Source: Nematopogon swammerdamellus
Taxonomy: Eukaryota; Arthropoda; Insecta; Lepidoptera; Adelidae
Length of the DNA: 64,000 nucleotides
Direction of reading: 5' to 3'
Assembly: GCA_946902875.1 (NCBI GenBank)
Contig: OX336349.1
Coordinates: 17,445,891-17,509,890 of the forward strand
This document shows, piece after piece, positions 29,341 through 40,168 of the stretch (positions within the stretch are counted from its first letter, which is position 1; the number at the start of each line of letters is the position of its first letter). Position numbers and translations under genes: made by a program. Under the pieces are notes generated by a model, which saw nothing but the letters and a program-made list of their open reading frames with translations, was not told the DNA's origin and searched no databases.

Positions 29341-29597
29341 AAAAACTGGTTTAAAAAACATTACATCGACTTAAAAAAAAAATAGAACTGAAAAGTATTA
29401 AATAATATTTTGATTCATATTCGGACCCTTGAGTTGAAGGCGGTACCAAAACACAAGGGATCCATCTATAAATTTTCAGGTGTGCTTTTGTACCGCTTTC
29501 AACTCAAGGGTCCGAATATGAATCAAAATATTATTTAACACTTTTCAGTTCTAGTTGTTTTTTTGAAGTGGATGTAATGTTTTTTAAAACAGTTTTT
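29341..29597. repeat. Long inverted repeat, about 118-bp arms
   Basis: Left arm 29341-29458 and right arm 29479-29597 pair over nearly their full length: GAACTGAAAAGTATTAAATA and TTGATTCATATTCGGACCCT on the left; AGGGTCCGAATATGAATCAA and TATTTAACACTTTTCAGTTC on the right. The loop is about 20 bp. Confidence 0.85.
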
Positions 29598-30410
29598 TTT
29601 GTGCATTTTGGTTTATTTCTTATTTAATTTTCATTTCTTAATGCTTTATGTAATCGTTTTTGTCCGCCTAACGTGTGCCATACCTTCATGTTTTAGGATG
29701 GTTTTAGGCAGAATACATGATACGTCATTGGAAGAGGGTGAGTTTAATGTCTTTGGTTTTAGGTTATTCAGGTTACCAAGTGGTCTTTAGGTATAATATC
29801 GTCAAACACGTTATTAGTCACCATTTGATTTTATAACCGTAGAGATACGGTTGAATAATATGGTACTTATAAACTTTTACAATTGTATAATGAATGAGTT
29901 TCTTTTATGAGCCACGATGTACCGTTGGTTGGAATGTTCAATATTTAATTTGTGATCCTTTCATTATGTCTTCTGTCTTTAGAACTACATACTTACATTT
30001 GGTTCGTGTAAAGAACGGGACGTTCTACTTTTATTGTCTAGCTAGGCTACAAATTACCGTAAACGGGGGCTACTTTCTACAGGTTTTGGAAATTTTTTGT
30101 GTGTAACTTTCTTTTTACACCCTACATTCTAATTTTTTTTGCACCAATAGAACAATGTGTCCTTTGGCTATGAGATGAATAAGAAATTCAAGCCCCACCA
30201 ACCCCCCCAACAATTAAATATTTTTTTTTTTAAATGTGTTAAAGTAACCGGAGTTTGGGGTTTCTTTGACAAGGCATTGAAATGTATTGTATGTTAAAGA
30301 TTCAAAGGCGTAAAGGTTACTTTGACACAATTTTGATAAAAAATATATTATTTTAAGCATTATACATGAAATTATATGAAAAACATGATATGAAAATTTC
30401 TAATTTTATT
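29598..30410. other. Intergenic, nothing identified
   Basis: AT-rich with short ORFs. AAAGTAACCGGAGTTTGGGG TTTCTTTGACA (30240-30270) resembles sequence reversed at 33290-33330, which may mark edges of one old element. Confidence 0.45.
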
Positions 30411-30414
30411 TAAA

Positions 30415-32062
30415 ACTAGCTGTTGCCCGCGGCTTCGCTCGCGTGAAATTCGTATTCCAAAGAAGAATGTAAGTAACTAAGGGCGAGGCCGAAGGCCGAG
30501 CTGCGTTCAGGTAATCGATAAACCTTCTCAAAGAAAGTAACTAACTAAGGGCGAGGCCGAAGGCCGAGCTGCTTTCAGGTAAACGATAAACCTTTCTCAA
30601 ATAATGGAAGTAAGTAAGGGCGAGGCCGAAGGCCGAGCTGCGTTCAGGAAGACGATAAACCTTCTGGAAGAAAGGAAGGAGCTAAGTGCGAGGCCGAAGG
30701 CCGAGCTGCGTTCAGGTAAACCAAAAACCCTCTTCCGCCTTCGGGCCTCGCCCTTAAAGACTTCCTTTCTTCGATAGAATATAATATCGTTTACTCAATC
30801 GATTTATTTCATAAAAATAAAAAAGTAATATTAATAACTAAAGAATTAAAACCTACCTAACAAACATTAAAATAACTATCAAAACGGGTATTTTCAAATG
30901 TTCTTAGAGCACTTGCGGCATTACCCAGCTGGATGGCAAGGCTTACCCTTTGAATGAAGTACATAAGCCCTTGATGGCGGGACACCAGTTGCATCAACCA
31001 GCAGAGGCCCAAGCCTCTTTTGGCTTCACTGCTCCACGGACCGAGGGTTTCAACCGCAAACGCAACAAATTCGAAATCTTGAATTATATTTCTATATTTT
31101 GTTGTGTTTGAGGCTCTCCGCCCCAGCCTCGGCCGCGCCAGCCGCTCTTGAAGATGTCCTAACGTGACGTGGAGCCAATGTGAGAACACAAGTGGCGGCT
31201 CACATCAGAGAACTACCCTTAGTCCATGGCACTAAGGTGATAGCATTGGGCCTCTTGCCATCCAGCCGGGAATAACCGCGAGGTTCTAGGATGCACCAAT
31301 GACGTATAAAATCTCTTTGGGATGCACGGTATATTTGCCGTCAGAAGCGTGGACTTTATAATAAAATTTAAATTAAATTAACTCAATCTTAATATTAATT
31401 AACTTTATTCGAGATGGTTTTTGCTTCTTCCAGAACGCAGCTCGGCCTTCGGCCTCGCCCTTAGTTACTTGCTTTCTTCGAGATGGTTTATCATTTGTCA
31501 GAACGTAGCTCGGCCTTCGGCCTCGCCTAAGTTACTTACTTTCTTCGAGATGGTTTATGGTCTTCCCGAATAGAGCACGGCCTTCGGCCTCGACCTTAGT
31601 TACTTACTTTCCTCAAGATGGTTTAGCTTCTTCCTGAACGAAGCTCGGCCTTCGGCCTCGCCCTTAGTTACTTGCTTTCTTCGAGATGGTTTTTCAATTG
31701 TCAGAACGTAGCTCGGCCTTCGGCCTCGCCTTAGTTACTTATTTACTCAAGATGGTTTAGCTTCTTCCTGAACGCAGCTCGGTCTGCGGCCTCGCCCATA
31801 GTTACTTACTTTCTTCGAGAAGGTTTATGGTCTTCCAGAATAGAGCTCGGCCTTCGGCCTCGCCCTTAATTACTTACTTTCTTAAAGAATATTTTTCTTT
31901 TTCCTGAACTCAGCTCCGCCTTCCGCCTCGCCCTTAGTTACTTTAATCGAGAATGAATATAGTTTACGTGAGCGCAGATCCGCCTTCAGGCCCGCCTTAA
32001 GTTACTTACTTTCTTTTTTTGAAATACGAATTTCACGCGAGCGAAGCCGCGGGCAACAGATA
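30415..32062. mobile_element. Helitron-like composite bounded by inverted GCCCGCGGCTTCGCTCGCG ends
   Basis: It opens AGCTGTTGCCCGCGGCTTCG, then CTCGCGTGAAATTCGTATTC. It closes GAAATACGAATTTCACGCGA GCGAAGCCGCGGGCAACAG, the exact inverse. Both ends are therefore 3'-type Helitron termini. Inside each end is a minisatellite of about 65 bp with GGGCGAGGCCGAAGGCCGAG, + oriented at 30478-30725 and inverted at 31435-31950. Between them lies a retroelement fragment on the minus strand. Confidence 0.7.
30880..31310 (-). pseudogene. Captured retroelement RT C-terminal fragment
   Basis: The minus strand reads RLDGKRPN, LVPWTKG, HVTLGHLQERL, then FEFVAFAVETLGPWSSEAKR and QRVSLAIQLGNAASALRT. This matches a widespread RT-polyprotein tail (pattern F-x-P-x-x-VETLGPWG ... 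QR-(I/L)-S-(I/V)-A-(I/V)-QRGNAAS). It is broken near its start and lies in the Helitron-like composite. Confidence 0.65.
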
Positions 32063-32710
32063 TATACATTTTATTGCACCAATGACAGCGACATAACTTC
32101 GATTTTCAATTATTATTTTTATTTATCATATCAAACAATTTGTCACCGGCCAGCTCACGTCGAGATGACAGTTCTCCGTTGTCAACATGACATTTAAAAT
32201 AGTTTTTTACGTTTACTTTGGATTACGTGATTTTTAATATATTTTTTAATTATTATGTTAATCCGGGATATACACTGTCACTATAAAAAGACTATCACTA
32301 TTGCGAGATGCGCGTACAAGTAGGCATTTTTGCATTTACGATTTTATTATATGTATAGAAAGAATAGATATGTATAGACTATTGTGTTCAAGTTATAAAA
32401 AAAGAAGAACTGTCGTTTTCGTTGTATCTACTTATTTTTAAATTTCGAATGAATATTTTATTCAAATTGTATTTGCTCATAATATAAGATAATATATTTG
32501 TAAGATATAATTATGTACTTTGGACTACGTGATTTCAAACGCGCAATAATGTTTATAATTGTTTAATTTTTTTTTATGTTTGATAATTTTTTTACGTATT
32601 ATCCTAACCCGGCATATAAACTGCCACTATACAAAGTTTCGTCTAATTCCGTTCAGTGGTTTTTGCGTGATGCGCGTACAAACAAACAAACAAACAAAAA
32701 TTTTAAAAAC
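32063..32710 (-). mobile_element. Helitron/SINE-like AT-rich interior and 5' end
   Basis: GCATATAAACTGCCACTATA, AGTGGTTTTTGCGTGATGCG and CAAACAAACAAACAAACAAA (32600-32700) are the reverse of the start seen at 34985-35100 (GTTTGTTTG ... AAACTTTGTATAGTGGTAGT). A second such block lies at 32260-32320. Confidence 0.5.
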
Positions 32711-32894
32711 TGTTCTAACATGTTCAGTATCTCATTTTAAGCCACCCTGGTTAGTTTTTTTCCGAATACGTTCAATGTACAGACTTTCTTACCTTTACGA
32801 TTTTTTTATATGTATAGATTTTTTATTACGTAAAAATGAGGATACTGATATAGGTTTTATTCATTTTAACCAGTCTTATAAGATCTAAATCAAC

Positions 32895-33245
32895 TTAAAA
32901 CCAACTTTGGCAATGATTAAGTAAGTTTGAGGGGATTGGTGAAGAGATCAGGTCATCCTCGATAGCTGGGACAGGGTCTTTCGCAGGTCGTGCAGCAGAA
33001 GTTGAAGGGATTGGTGAACAGATCAGGTCATCCTCGATAGCTGAGACAGTCATAACCGCGTCGTCATTGTCTTCGATTTTTGGGGCATCATCGATAGTTG
33101 GGAAATTTTCTTGGCTTGCTACAGACATGTGTGTTCCTGGTTTTGGAACGACTTTTTTTTTCTTCTGTGTCGAATCCTTTCAGAGTTGTAACCTCTCCCC
33201 TCTTTTAAAAACTCCACCAGACTGTTATCGAGGACACGTCCAGTT
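32895..33245 (-). pseudogene. Possible pogo/Tigger-type transposase C-terminus
   Basis: The minus strand reads GRVLDNSLVEFLKEGRGYNS then a frameshift, KVVPKPGTHMSVASQENFPT and a repeated acidic segment AIEDDLICSPIPSTSAARPA, AIEDDLISSPIPS. A V-x-x-FL-K-x-(M/G)R ... K(K/R)-x-x-V-x-PG linker with Ser/Thr-rich tail is common in pogo/jerky-like transposases. The DDE core is not in view. Confidence 0.35.
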
Positions 33246-33734
33246 ACTTCTGAGCAATCTGATGGAAGTTTTTTCGGTGTTTTGGCGCGCTGACAAAGTA
33301 GCCCCCAAAACTGTCAAAGAAACCCTTAATGTCAATTTAGCCCCGTTTTACGGTACGAAGTTACTATACATACGCGCACAGGGTTCCGTAGCCATTTCCT
33401 AATTGTGCATCACCCACCACTGCTCTCGCTCTCACCTCTCTCCCATTTTACATGGGTCAGTATACAGCGGCTACAGAACCCTAAAAATGGCACGTCCATC
33501 TGTCGGGCGGGCGGGCTACTACCACAGAATACTTAATAGGTACTGCTACTACGTCCTAAGTCATTTATTAATCATTGGGACTGATGCAACGACATTTTAT
33601 TTCGTTGGACTGAGGACACTTAATCAAATAATTACTAGATAAGTACTTGGTAGTTGGTTGGTATCTATTCGTGTGTGTTACTCATGTGTATGAGTTTACC
33701 TAAGCATTAGTTATCTATCTCATACTTAGAATGA
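33246..33734. other. Intergenic, small SINE edge
   Basis: CACAGGGTTCCGTAGCCATT (33375-33400) and CTACAGAACCCTAAAAATGG (33470-33490) are inverted edges of the GGTTCCGTA SINE around 80 bp of unrelated sequence. Confidence 0.45.
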
Positions 33735-33990
33735 ATGTTATACTTTGTGGAAGCAGACACGGTCAGCTATATCAACTACAACAGCCGCGATGTCAGCCCA
33801 TAACACCTTAGTGAACTAGATACTGTGTCAGTGCTTCCCTTTGGTCGTGCCGGCCACACTGAACTGGATGGAAAACCTAAAGTAACTTATTTCATTTTCA
33901 CGGCCGTCTCATAGGGTTTCGATCAAGTTTCATTCAGTGCGGTGGTATCAATCCGGACAGGTTGAACCCTACCACCTAGTACAAGTGAAA
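33735..33990 (-). mobile_element. SINE (5S-like family body), minus copy
   Basis: CCGCGATGTCAGCCCATAAC, CAGTGCTTCCCTTTGGTCGT, GCCACACTGAACTGGA and CATTCAGTGCGGTGGTATCA are the reverse of the body of 18126-18725. The 5S-like head is absent. Confidence 0.7.
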
Positions 33991-33997
33991 ATACCCA

Positions 33998-34322
33998 CAT
34001 TTTTAGGGTTCCGTATCCGTCGTACGGGACCCTATTACTAAGCCTACGTACGCCGTCTGTCTGTCAGCTGTCTGTCTGAAGGCTGTATCTCTTGCACCGT
34101 AATAGGTAGTCCGTTGATATTTTCACAGAATATAATGTTATTATTATGGCCGATATAACAACAAATAATAAAAATAAGAAAAGTAAAAAATACACGGGGG
34201 TCCCCATGCAAGAAACTAAAAAGTGTATGCGCGCCATCTACCGAAAACAGTATGAAGCAGCGCTGACCAGGACATGACGATACGGAACCCTCGGTGCGCG
34301 AGTTTGACTCGCACTTGGCCGC
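33998..34322 (+). mobile_element. SINE, CACTTGGCCGG family, full-length copy
   Basis: It starts TTTTTAGGGTTCCGTATCCG and ends GAACCCTCGGTGCGCGAGTT TGACTCGCACTTGGCCG. A stretch near 34215-34270 (GCGCGCCATCTACCGAAAAC) is extra relative to other copies. Confidence 0.85.
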
Positions 34323-34799
34323 AATTATATTCTTAGTTATCTACGTGCACATTGTAAGAGATTTCTGTGAAGAGCATCATCGCTTCGACCACAACAACGT
34401 GGCGGTAGTCGAAGCCTTACAAACAAATGAATGTAATTCTTATTGTTATGGCAATAGAAGATGTTTCTTGTCAGCAAAGTTGGCAGTTTCACCACAAAAA
34501 GGCATCGTTGCGAGTAAATGTGAAACAAGCAGTTTAGCATCACTGAACGCAGAACCACAGAACTAACATAACGGTACGAATATTTGAATTTCTCGTTTGT
34601 TTGGTAAATAGCTTAGTCGATAGATACCTAGTAGGTATCTATCTATATATATATGTATGTAGGTATCTATCTATATAATATAGGTATGTATGTATCTATC
34701 TATATATATATAGGTATTACCTACATAGGCAGGCACCCTATATAATAGACTATGCCACAGAATGATCAGGTAGGTACGGAAATAGAAATAAAATAAAGA
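34323..34799. other. Intergenic with TATC/TATG microsatellite
   Basis: 34634-34715 consists of GTATCTATCTATATATATAT-type simple repeats. An ORF running out of the SINE (34294-34566) has no recognisable features. Confidence 0.5.
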
Positions 34800-34965
34800 A
34801 AAAAAAATCCGGCCAAGAGCGAGTCGGACTCGAGCACCGAGGTTTCCGTACCACAAAAAAAAAACATTGAAAAAAAAAAACACATTTCTTGTATGGGAAC
34901 CCCGGAGCCCCCTTAATTTTTTACTTTTTTCTATTTTTTATTATTTGTTGTTTTATCCGCCATAA
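34800..34965 (-). mobile_element. SINE, CACTTGGCCGG family, 5'-truncated minus copy
   Basis: CCGGCCAAGAGCGAGTCGGA, AGGTTTCCGTACCACAA and TTTCTTGTATGGGAACCCCG are the reversed 3' half. It stops at CCGCCATA, where the Helitron-like element begins. Confidence 0.75.
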
Positions 34966-35394
34966 TCTCACTATCTCACTTCTCACTAATATCATAAATG
35001 TGAAAGTATGTTTGTTTGTTTGTTTGTTTGTTTGTTTGTTCCTCTTTCACGCCTGAACGGCTGGACGGATTTTGACGAAACTTTGTATAGTGGTAGTGTA
35101 TATCCCGGAGTAACATAATTTTGAAAAAAAGTGGTCAAGTTCGAGACGAGCTCGCGTAAAGAGGGTTCCGTACCATCCCGATTTCTGCGAGAACTAAAAA
35201 ACTTAGGATTTTCGTTTAGGTTATCCTGTAAATTAAGTGTATATCCCATGGTAAGATAATTTTGAAAAAAAATGGTCAAGTTCGAGTCGACCTTGCGTAA
35301 AGAGGGTTCCGTACCATCCTGTTTTCTGTGAGAACTTGAAGGCTTAGGATTTTCGTTTAGGTTTTCCTGTAAATGAAGTGTATATTAGGATTTT

Positions 35395-35758
35395 CGATTA
35401 GGCAGAGAGGGAGGGAGCGAGGGGGAGCTATGAACGCGGAACGAAGGGGGAAATGGGGTGGGGGTAAACAGAGGCATAGAGGAAGGGAGGTGAGAGAGCG
35501 GCGAGAGGGGAGGTGGAGGGAGGTGAGGGAGGGCCGAGAGGGGAGGTTGACGTAGAGAGATGGAAGGGAGGGGGAGGGGTCGGCAAGGGGGGCGGGGGGG
35601 GAGGGGAGGAAGGAAGGGTCGGGAGAGGAGCGGAGGTAGGGAGATAAGGAAGGGGAAGGAGGGTGGGGGAGAGGGAGAGGGAGAGGGAGAGGGAGAGGGA
35701 GAGGGAGAGGGAGAGGGAGAGGGAGAGGGAGAGGGAGAGGGAGAGGGAGAGGGAGAGG
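35395..35758 (+). repeat. 365-bp polypurine tract ending in (GGGAGA)n
   Basis: Almost every base on the + strand is A or G from GGCAGAGAGGGAGGGAGCGA to the end of about 16 GGGAGA units (35665-35758). The glutamate/glycine ORFs across it are composition artefacts. Confidence 0.9.
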
Positions 35759-35967
35759 AAAGTTACTTAACTACGGCCGGGGCCGGAGGGTGAACTGGAT
35801 TCAGATAAACAATAAACATTCTCAAAGGAAGTAAGTAACATACTAAAGGCGAGGCCGAAGGCCGAGCTGCGTTCAGGAAGAGTATAAACCTTTTCGAAGA
35901 AAGTAAGTAACTAGGGCGAGGCCGAAGGCCGAGCTGCGTTCAGGAAGACCTTCAACCATCTCGAAGA

Positions 35968-36310
35968 AAGTAAGTACCGTGTACCGTGTGGGGCCGGTAC
36001 TTTAAAAGAATAGCCCCACTGCATCTCTCCCCGTGTATGTCGTACAAGGCGACTAAGGGATATGACTCCCTTCTTATATCACTAGGTGGTAGGGTTTGAC
36101 CCGCCCGGGTTGATACCACCGCACTGAATGAAAGGTCGGTCGAAACGGCTATGTGAATGGTTTGTGTTTTCCGTCCAGTTCAGTGTAGCCGGCACGACCG
36201 AAGGGAAGCACTGACGTGGCACCAAGTTCACCCGGTGTTATGGGCTGACATCACGGATGTTGTGGGTGATGTAGCCAACCGAGTCAGTTTCCATAAAAAA
36301 AAAAAAAAAA
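35968..36310 (+). mobile_element. Chimeric SINE: GTGGGGCC head joined to the 5S-family body
   Basis: Starts GTGTGGGGCCGGTACTTTAA AAGAATAGCCCCACTGCATC (the head seen at 50964), then from about 36085 GTAGGGTTTGACCCGCCCGG and the body and A-tail of the 18126-18725 family (GGTGATGTAGCCAACCGAGT ... TTCCATAAAAA). Confidence 0.75.
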
Positions 36311-36319
36311 AAAAAATAA

Positions 36320-37465
36320 CTGAGGGCGAGGCCTAAGGTCGAGCTGCGTTCAGGAAGACTATAATCCTTCCCGAAGAAACTAAGTAACTAAGGTCCTGGC
36401 CGAAGGCCGAGCTGTATCCTGGAAGACGCTGACAGTAAGTAACTATGGGCGATAGTTACTTACTTTCTTCAAGACGGTTTATAGTCTTCCTGAACGCAGC
36501 TCCGACCTCAATTACTTGATTTCTTCGAAAAGGTTTATAGTCTTCCTGAACGCAGCTCGGCCTCCGGCCTCGCTCTTATTTACTTACTTTCTTCGAGAAG
36601 GTTTATGGTCTTCCTGAACGCAGCTCGGCCTTCGGCCTCGCCCTTATTTACTTACTTTCTTCGAAAAGGTTATCGTCTTCCTGAACGCAGCTCGGCCTTC
36701 GGCCTCGCCCTAAGTTACTTACTTTCTTCGAGAAGGTTTATGGTCTTCCTGAACGCAGCTCTGCCTTCGACCTCGCCTTTTGTTACTTACTTTCTTCGAA
36801 AAGGTTATCGTCTTCCTGAACGCAGCTCGGCCTTCGGCCTCGCCCTCAATTACTTAATTTCTTCGAGAAGGTTTATAGTCTACCTGGACGGAGCTCGGCC
36901 TTCGGCCTCGGCCTTATTTACTTACTTTCTTCGAGAAGGTTTATGGTCTTCCTGAACGCAGCTCGGCCTTCGGCCTCGGCCTCTGTTACTTACTTTCTTC
37001 GAAAAGGTTATCGTCTTCCTGAACGCAGCTCGGCCTTCGGCCTCGCCCTCAGTTACTTACTTTCTTCGAGAAGGTTTATGGTCTTCCTGAACGTAGCTCG
37101 GCCTTCGGCCTCGCCTTCTGTTACTTACTTTCTTCGAAAAGGTTATCGCCTTCCTGAACGCAGCTCGGCCTTCGGCCTCGTCCTCAATTACTTAATTTCT
37201 TCGAGAAGGTTTATAGTCTTCCTGAACGCAGCTCGGCCTTCGGCCTCGCCCTCAGTTACTTACTTTCATCAAGAAGGTTTATAGTCTTCCTGAACGCAGC
37301 TCGGCCTTCGGCCTCACCCTCAGTTACTTACTTTCTTCGGGAAGGTTTATTGTCTTCCAGAATGCAGCTCAGCCTGAAGCTTCGCCGTTAGTTACTTACT
37401 TTAGTTGAGAAGGTTTATTGTTTACCTTAACGCAGATTGGCCTTAGTTACTTACTTTATTCCTTT
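36320..37465 (-). repeat. GGCCTTCGGCCTCGCCC minisatellite, period about 67 bp
   Basis: Units such as CTTCCTGAACGCAGCTCGGC, CTTCGGCCTCGCC, TTACTTACTTTCTTCGAGAA, GGTTTAT recur about 15 times, with the first two units in the other orientation. The same unit fills the arms of 30415-32062. The open frames here (RLPERSSAFGLALSYL) follow from the period. Confidence 0.9.
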
Positions 37466-37504
37466 GAAATACGAATTTCACGCGAGCGAAGCCGCGGGCA
37501 AAAG

Positions 37505-37635
37505 CTAGTAACACATATTCTGTGAAAATTTCAACGGGCTACCTATACGGTTCAAGAGATACAGCCCTCGGACAGACAGACAGACGGACGGACGGACATA
37601 CAGACAGACGGCGTGGGCTTAGTAAAACGGACGAT
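37505..37635 (-). mobile_element. SINE, CACTTGGCCGG family, 5' half, minus copy
   Basis: TCTGTGAAAATTTCAACGGG, TTCAAGAGATACAGCCCTCG, (GACAGACG)n and GGCTTAGTAA read as the reversed 5' half. Confidence 0.75.
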
Positions 37636-37649
37636 GAACACCTAAAAAA

Positions 37650-37880
37650 TATCGTGTGGGGCCTGTACTTACTTAAAAAGAATAGCCCGATTGCATCTCT
37701 CCCCGTGCATGTAACGTAATGCCGTGCTAAAGGGTGACATAATTGCCACCTCTCACCTTGGCACGGCCCTTACACCTAGTCATGCAGCAGGTGAGTTTTC
37801 GTGCTAACTTTGCAGCACAACACCGATTATTCTGCTTCCCCGATTGTCGGGATACCGCGTGTGATACGTATGTATGAACA
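37650..37880 (+). mobile_element. GTGGGGCC...AACACCGATTACTCTG repeat, copy
   Basis: CGTGTGGGGCCTGTACTTAC, CATCTCTCCCCGTGCATGTA, CACCTCTCACCTTGGCACGG, GCACAACACCGATTATTCTG, CGATTGTCGGGATACC, and a GTATGTATG tail. Confidence 0.8.
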
Positions 37881-38174
37881 AAAAAAATACAGAACAGTCT
37901 TAATAAATGCGAACTAAAGCCACATAAAAGCATAAACCACACAATTATAGCAACATAAAGATAATACATAAAAAAAAAACGTTTAAAAGAAGACAAAGTG
38001 CCGCTGACCCACATTCATATCATACGTCGTCGTCACCGTTAAACGCCAAAGCTGGAGGTTAAGTGCCTAAAAAGACCGAGACGCTATATGCTAGTCTGAA
38101 TATTGTGGTAGATAGAATAGATAGATAGAAAATTTTAGAGAAAATTTATTTTGATAATTATTTTTCATAATTTT

Positions 38175-38620
38175 GATAATTTAATAAATACGAGGTGAGG
38201 CAATTAAGTTCCGGGAATTTTTCAATAAAACACAAACAATTACGTTACGAACAACGAACGACCTTCACAATAGTCTCCCTCTAACTCTACACAACGATTC
38301 CAACGTTGCTTGCACCCACGATTGGAAGCATCCGTGGTAATCGTCCAAAGTTAACTCGTTCAGCACCGCGGTTACAGCTTCCTTGATCTCCTGTACCCCG
38401 CCATGATGAGTTCTCTTGAGGTGCAACTTCATTTTGGGGAATAAGAAAAAGTCGCAGGGGACCGGACGATATCGAGGCTATAGGGTGGGTGCGGCAACGT
38501 TGGAATGCCTTTTTTCGCCAAAAACTCTTGCACAACACAATGAACGAGGAATGGGCCGGCGCGTTGTTGTGGTACAAAATCCAGGTGTTCTCAGTGAGTT
38601 CACTCATTTTCAAGACGCCA
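38175..38620 (-). pseudogene. Mariner-type transposase, 3' part, frameshifted
   Basis: The minus strand holds NTWILYHNNAPAHSSFIVLC, the conserved HDNAPAH block (second catalytic D, here changed to N). After frame changes come LAKKGIPTLPHPPYSLDI-like and FFLFPKMKL-like blocks, the third catalytic D region. It ends with the WRN-x-C-x-x-x-x-G-x-Y pattern near 38290. CGAGGTGAGGCAATTAAGTT CCGGG at 38191 is a mariner-like 3' end. It is inactive. Confidence 0.75.
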
Positions 38621-39500
38621 CTAAAAAAGTTACTTCAGAAAATCACATATAAAAATCAAACGAAGCGCGCCATTAATTTCAAATTTCGAATGGAACGAAA
38701 AGAAGGTAATTTCTTTCCAACCATTATGTTTATGAACAACGCAGTGTTGCCAGTTCCCGAGTTATATCCAAATTATAATATAATTAATATTAGGAAATTA
38801 GACCTTGGTATTACATACCGACATACTTTACTAGGCACCCGGCAACAGCGGTGGCGGGTTGTCGCTCTCACTCATTCGAAGGAAGTCGAACATTTTTTTG
38901 AAAATAATGAAGTTTCTTATGCCAGTTATTCCGAGAGTTCTTCTTCGCTGTGTTATACAAACTGGCAGCGGAATGCTACAAAGTAAGTAAATGACAAATC
39001 TGAGCGCAATCTGCTGCCAAGAGATGATAAATGACGAGATAAATAAATAACAATGTACCTACTTGAGCGATTACTTGAGACAAAGTATTTTGTTTGCAGT
39101 AGGTATGTAGTTACTCTGCGTATTATTGTATAATATAGCGTTTTGTTTGCCCGCGGCTTCGCTCGCGGCATTGTAGGTTATGCTTAATTTGAGTCGACGT
39201 AATATATATTCTCTCTCTCTCCGTTTCTCTCTTCATCCTCTCCATCCTTGACAAATGACGAACTTCAATACAAACTTTCATCCCCTATTTAACCTTCTTA
39301 GAGAATGCTTTTCCAAAAATCCTGATACAACTGACTTTAATTTACTCACTTACTATAATAAGTTATTACACTATAATACACTACACTATAATACACTACA
39401 CTATAATACACTACACTATAATACACTATAATAAGGAACTCCTGTGTAAAATACGCTTCTAGTCTAGACCGACCGACTTATTAAGTAGATTTATATTGTT
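38621..39500. other. Intergenic with a 15-bp minisatellite
   Basis: 39368-39427 is four perfect copies of ACACTATAATACACT. TTTGCCCGCGGCTTCGCTCG CGG at 39146-39169 is another Helitron-type end. CAGTGTTGCCAG at 38742 looks like a hAT end but has no partner. Confidence 0.55.
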
Positions 39501-39504
39501 CTCC

Positions 39505-40160
39505 TGAATGTTAGATAGATAGATAGAAATACTTTATTGTTCCAAAACATTTAACAGTAACAAACGATAAGTAATTTACATGAGGGGCAAAGGCGGACTT
39601 ATCCCTTACAGGGATTTCTCCCAGTCAACCTTTGGATGTTTGAGAGTCCTATGTTGTGAGATATAAGTAGGTAGTAGCAAAAGACTTGAGTGTGGGAATG
39701 TAAAATATAATATATGGAAAATAACTATGATAAACTATAATATACTTGCACTACATAATATAAGTACATACCAGTTTAAACGTAGAAATGGCAAATTATA
39801 AATTAAATTAAATACATAAAACTATAAATTAAATACATATGTATTAAAGATTATATAATACATAATACCTAAATATATACATACATACATACTTGTCCAT
39901 TCAGAATTAAAGGATTTTTTAACTATTGACTTCACATTGACGGAGATAGTACAACTTTAAGTGTTTTTTGAATAACGGAAGCGACTTGCAGTGCCGTATA
40001 CAGTGAGGTAGTTGATTCCACAGACGAGCTGCGTGCACAGAAAATGAGTTTGTGTAAAATCCTGTTTACAATCAATGTTTTCTTAGTGTATCATTGTTTG
40101 TTATTATTTGGTGGGCGATAAAGAATTTCTATCCATCTGTCAAACTGAGAGCAGAGCAGA
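39505..40160 (-). mobile_element. Retroelement 3' region with reversed tail
   Basis: TAGATAGATAGAAATACTTT ATTGTTCCAAAACATTTAACA, then GGGCAAAGGCGGACTTATCC CTTACAGGGATTTCTCCCAG TCAACCTTTG are repeated at 47125-47240 and in part at 45900-45955. These are the reverse of the AATAAAG...TCTATC tail family. 40070-40140 carries the same tail in + orientation. Confidence 0.5.
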
Positions 40161-40168
40161 TGCCGTTT

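Larger units (their letters stand above)
34977..37510 (+). mobile_element. Helitron-like non-autonomous element, about 2.5 kb
   Basis: The 5' end TCTCACTAATATCATAAATG begins with TC. The 3' end is GCGAAGCCGCGGGCAAAAGC TAGT, with a GC-rich near-hairpin and a CTAG|T terminus, as expected of Helitrons. No Rep/helicase ORF is present. The interior holds two tandem 128-bp units (35130-35390), a polypurine tract, nested SINE pieces (35968-36310) and a long GGCCTTCGGCCTCGCCC minisatellite (36440-37400). That the whole span is one element is inferred from its ends. Confidence 0.6.

Noticed and set aside
35373..35793. Glu/Gly/Arg-rich ORFs
   Set aside because: Composition artefact of a polypurine tract.
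36605..37284. ORFs of 113-116 codons with repeated RLPERSSAFGLAL
   Set aside because: Products of the GGCCTTCGGCC minisatellite period.
38742..38754. hAT terminus (CAGTGTTGCCAG)
   Set aside because: No matching TGGCAACACTG end or target duplication was found nearby.
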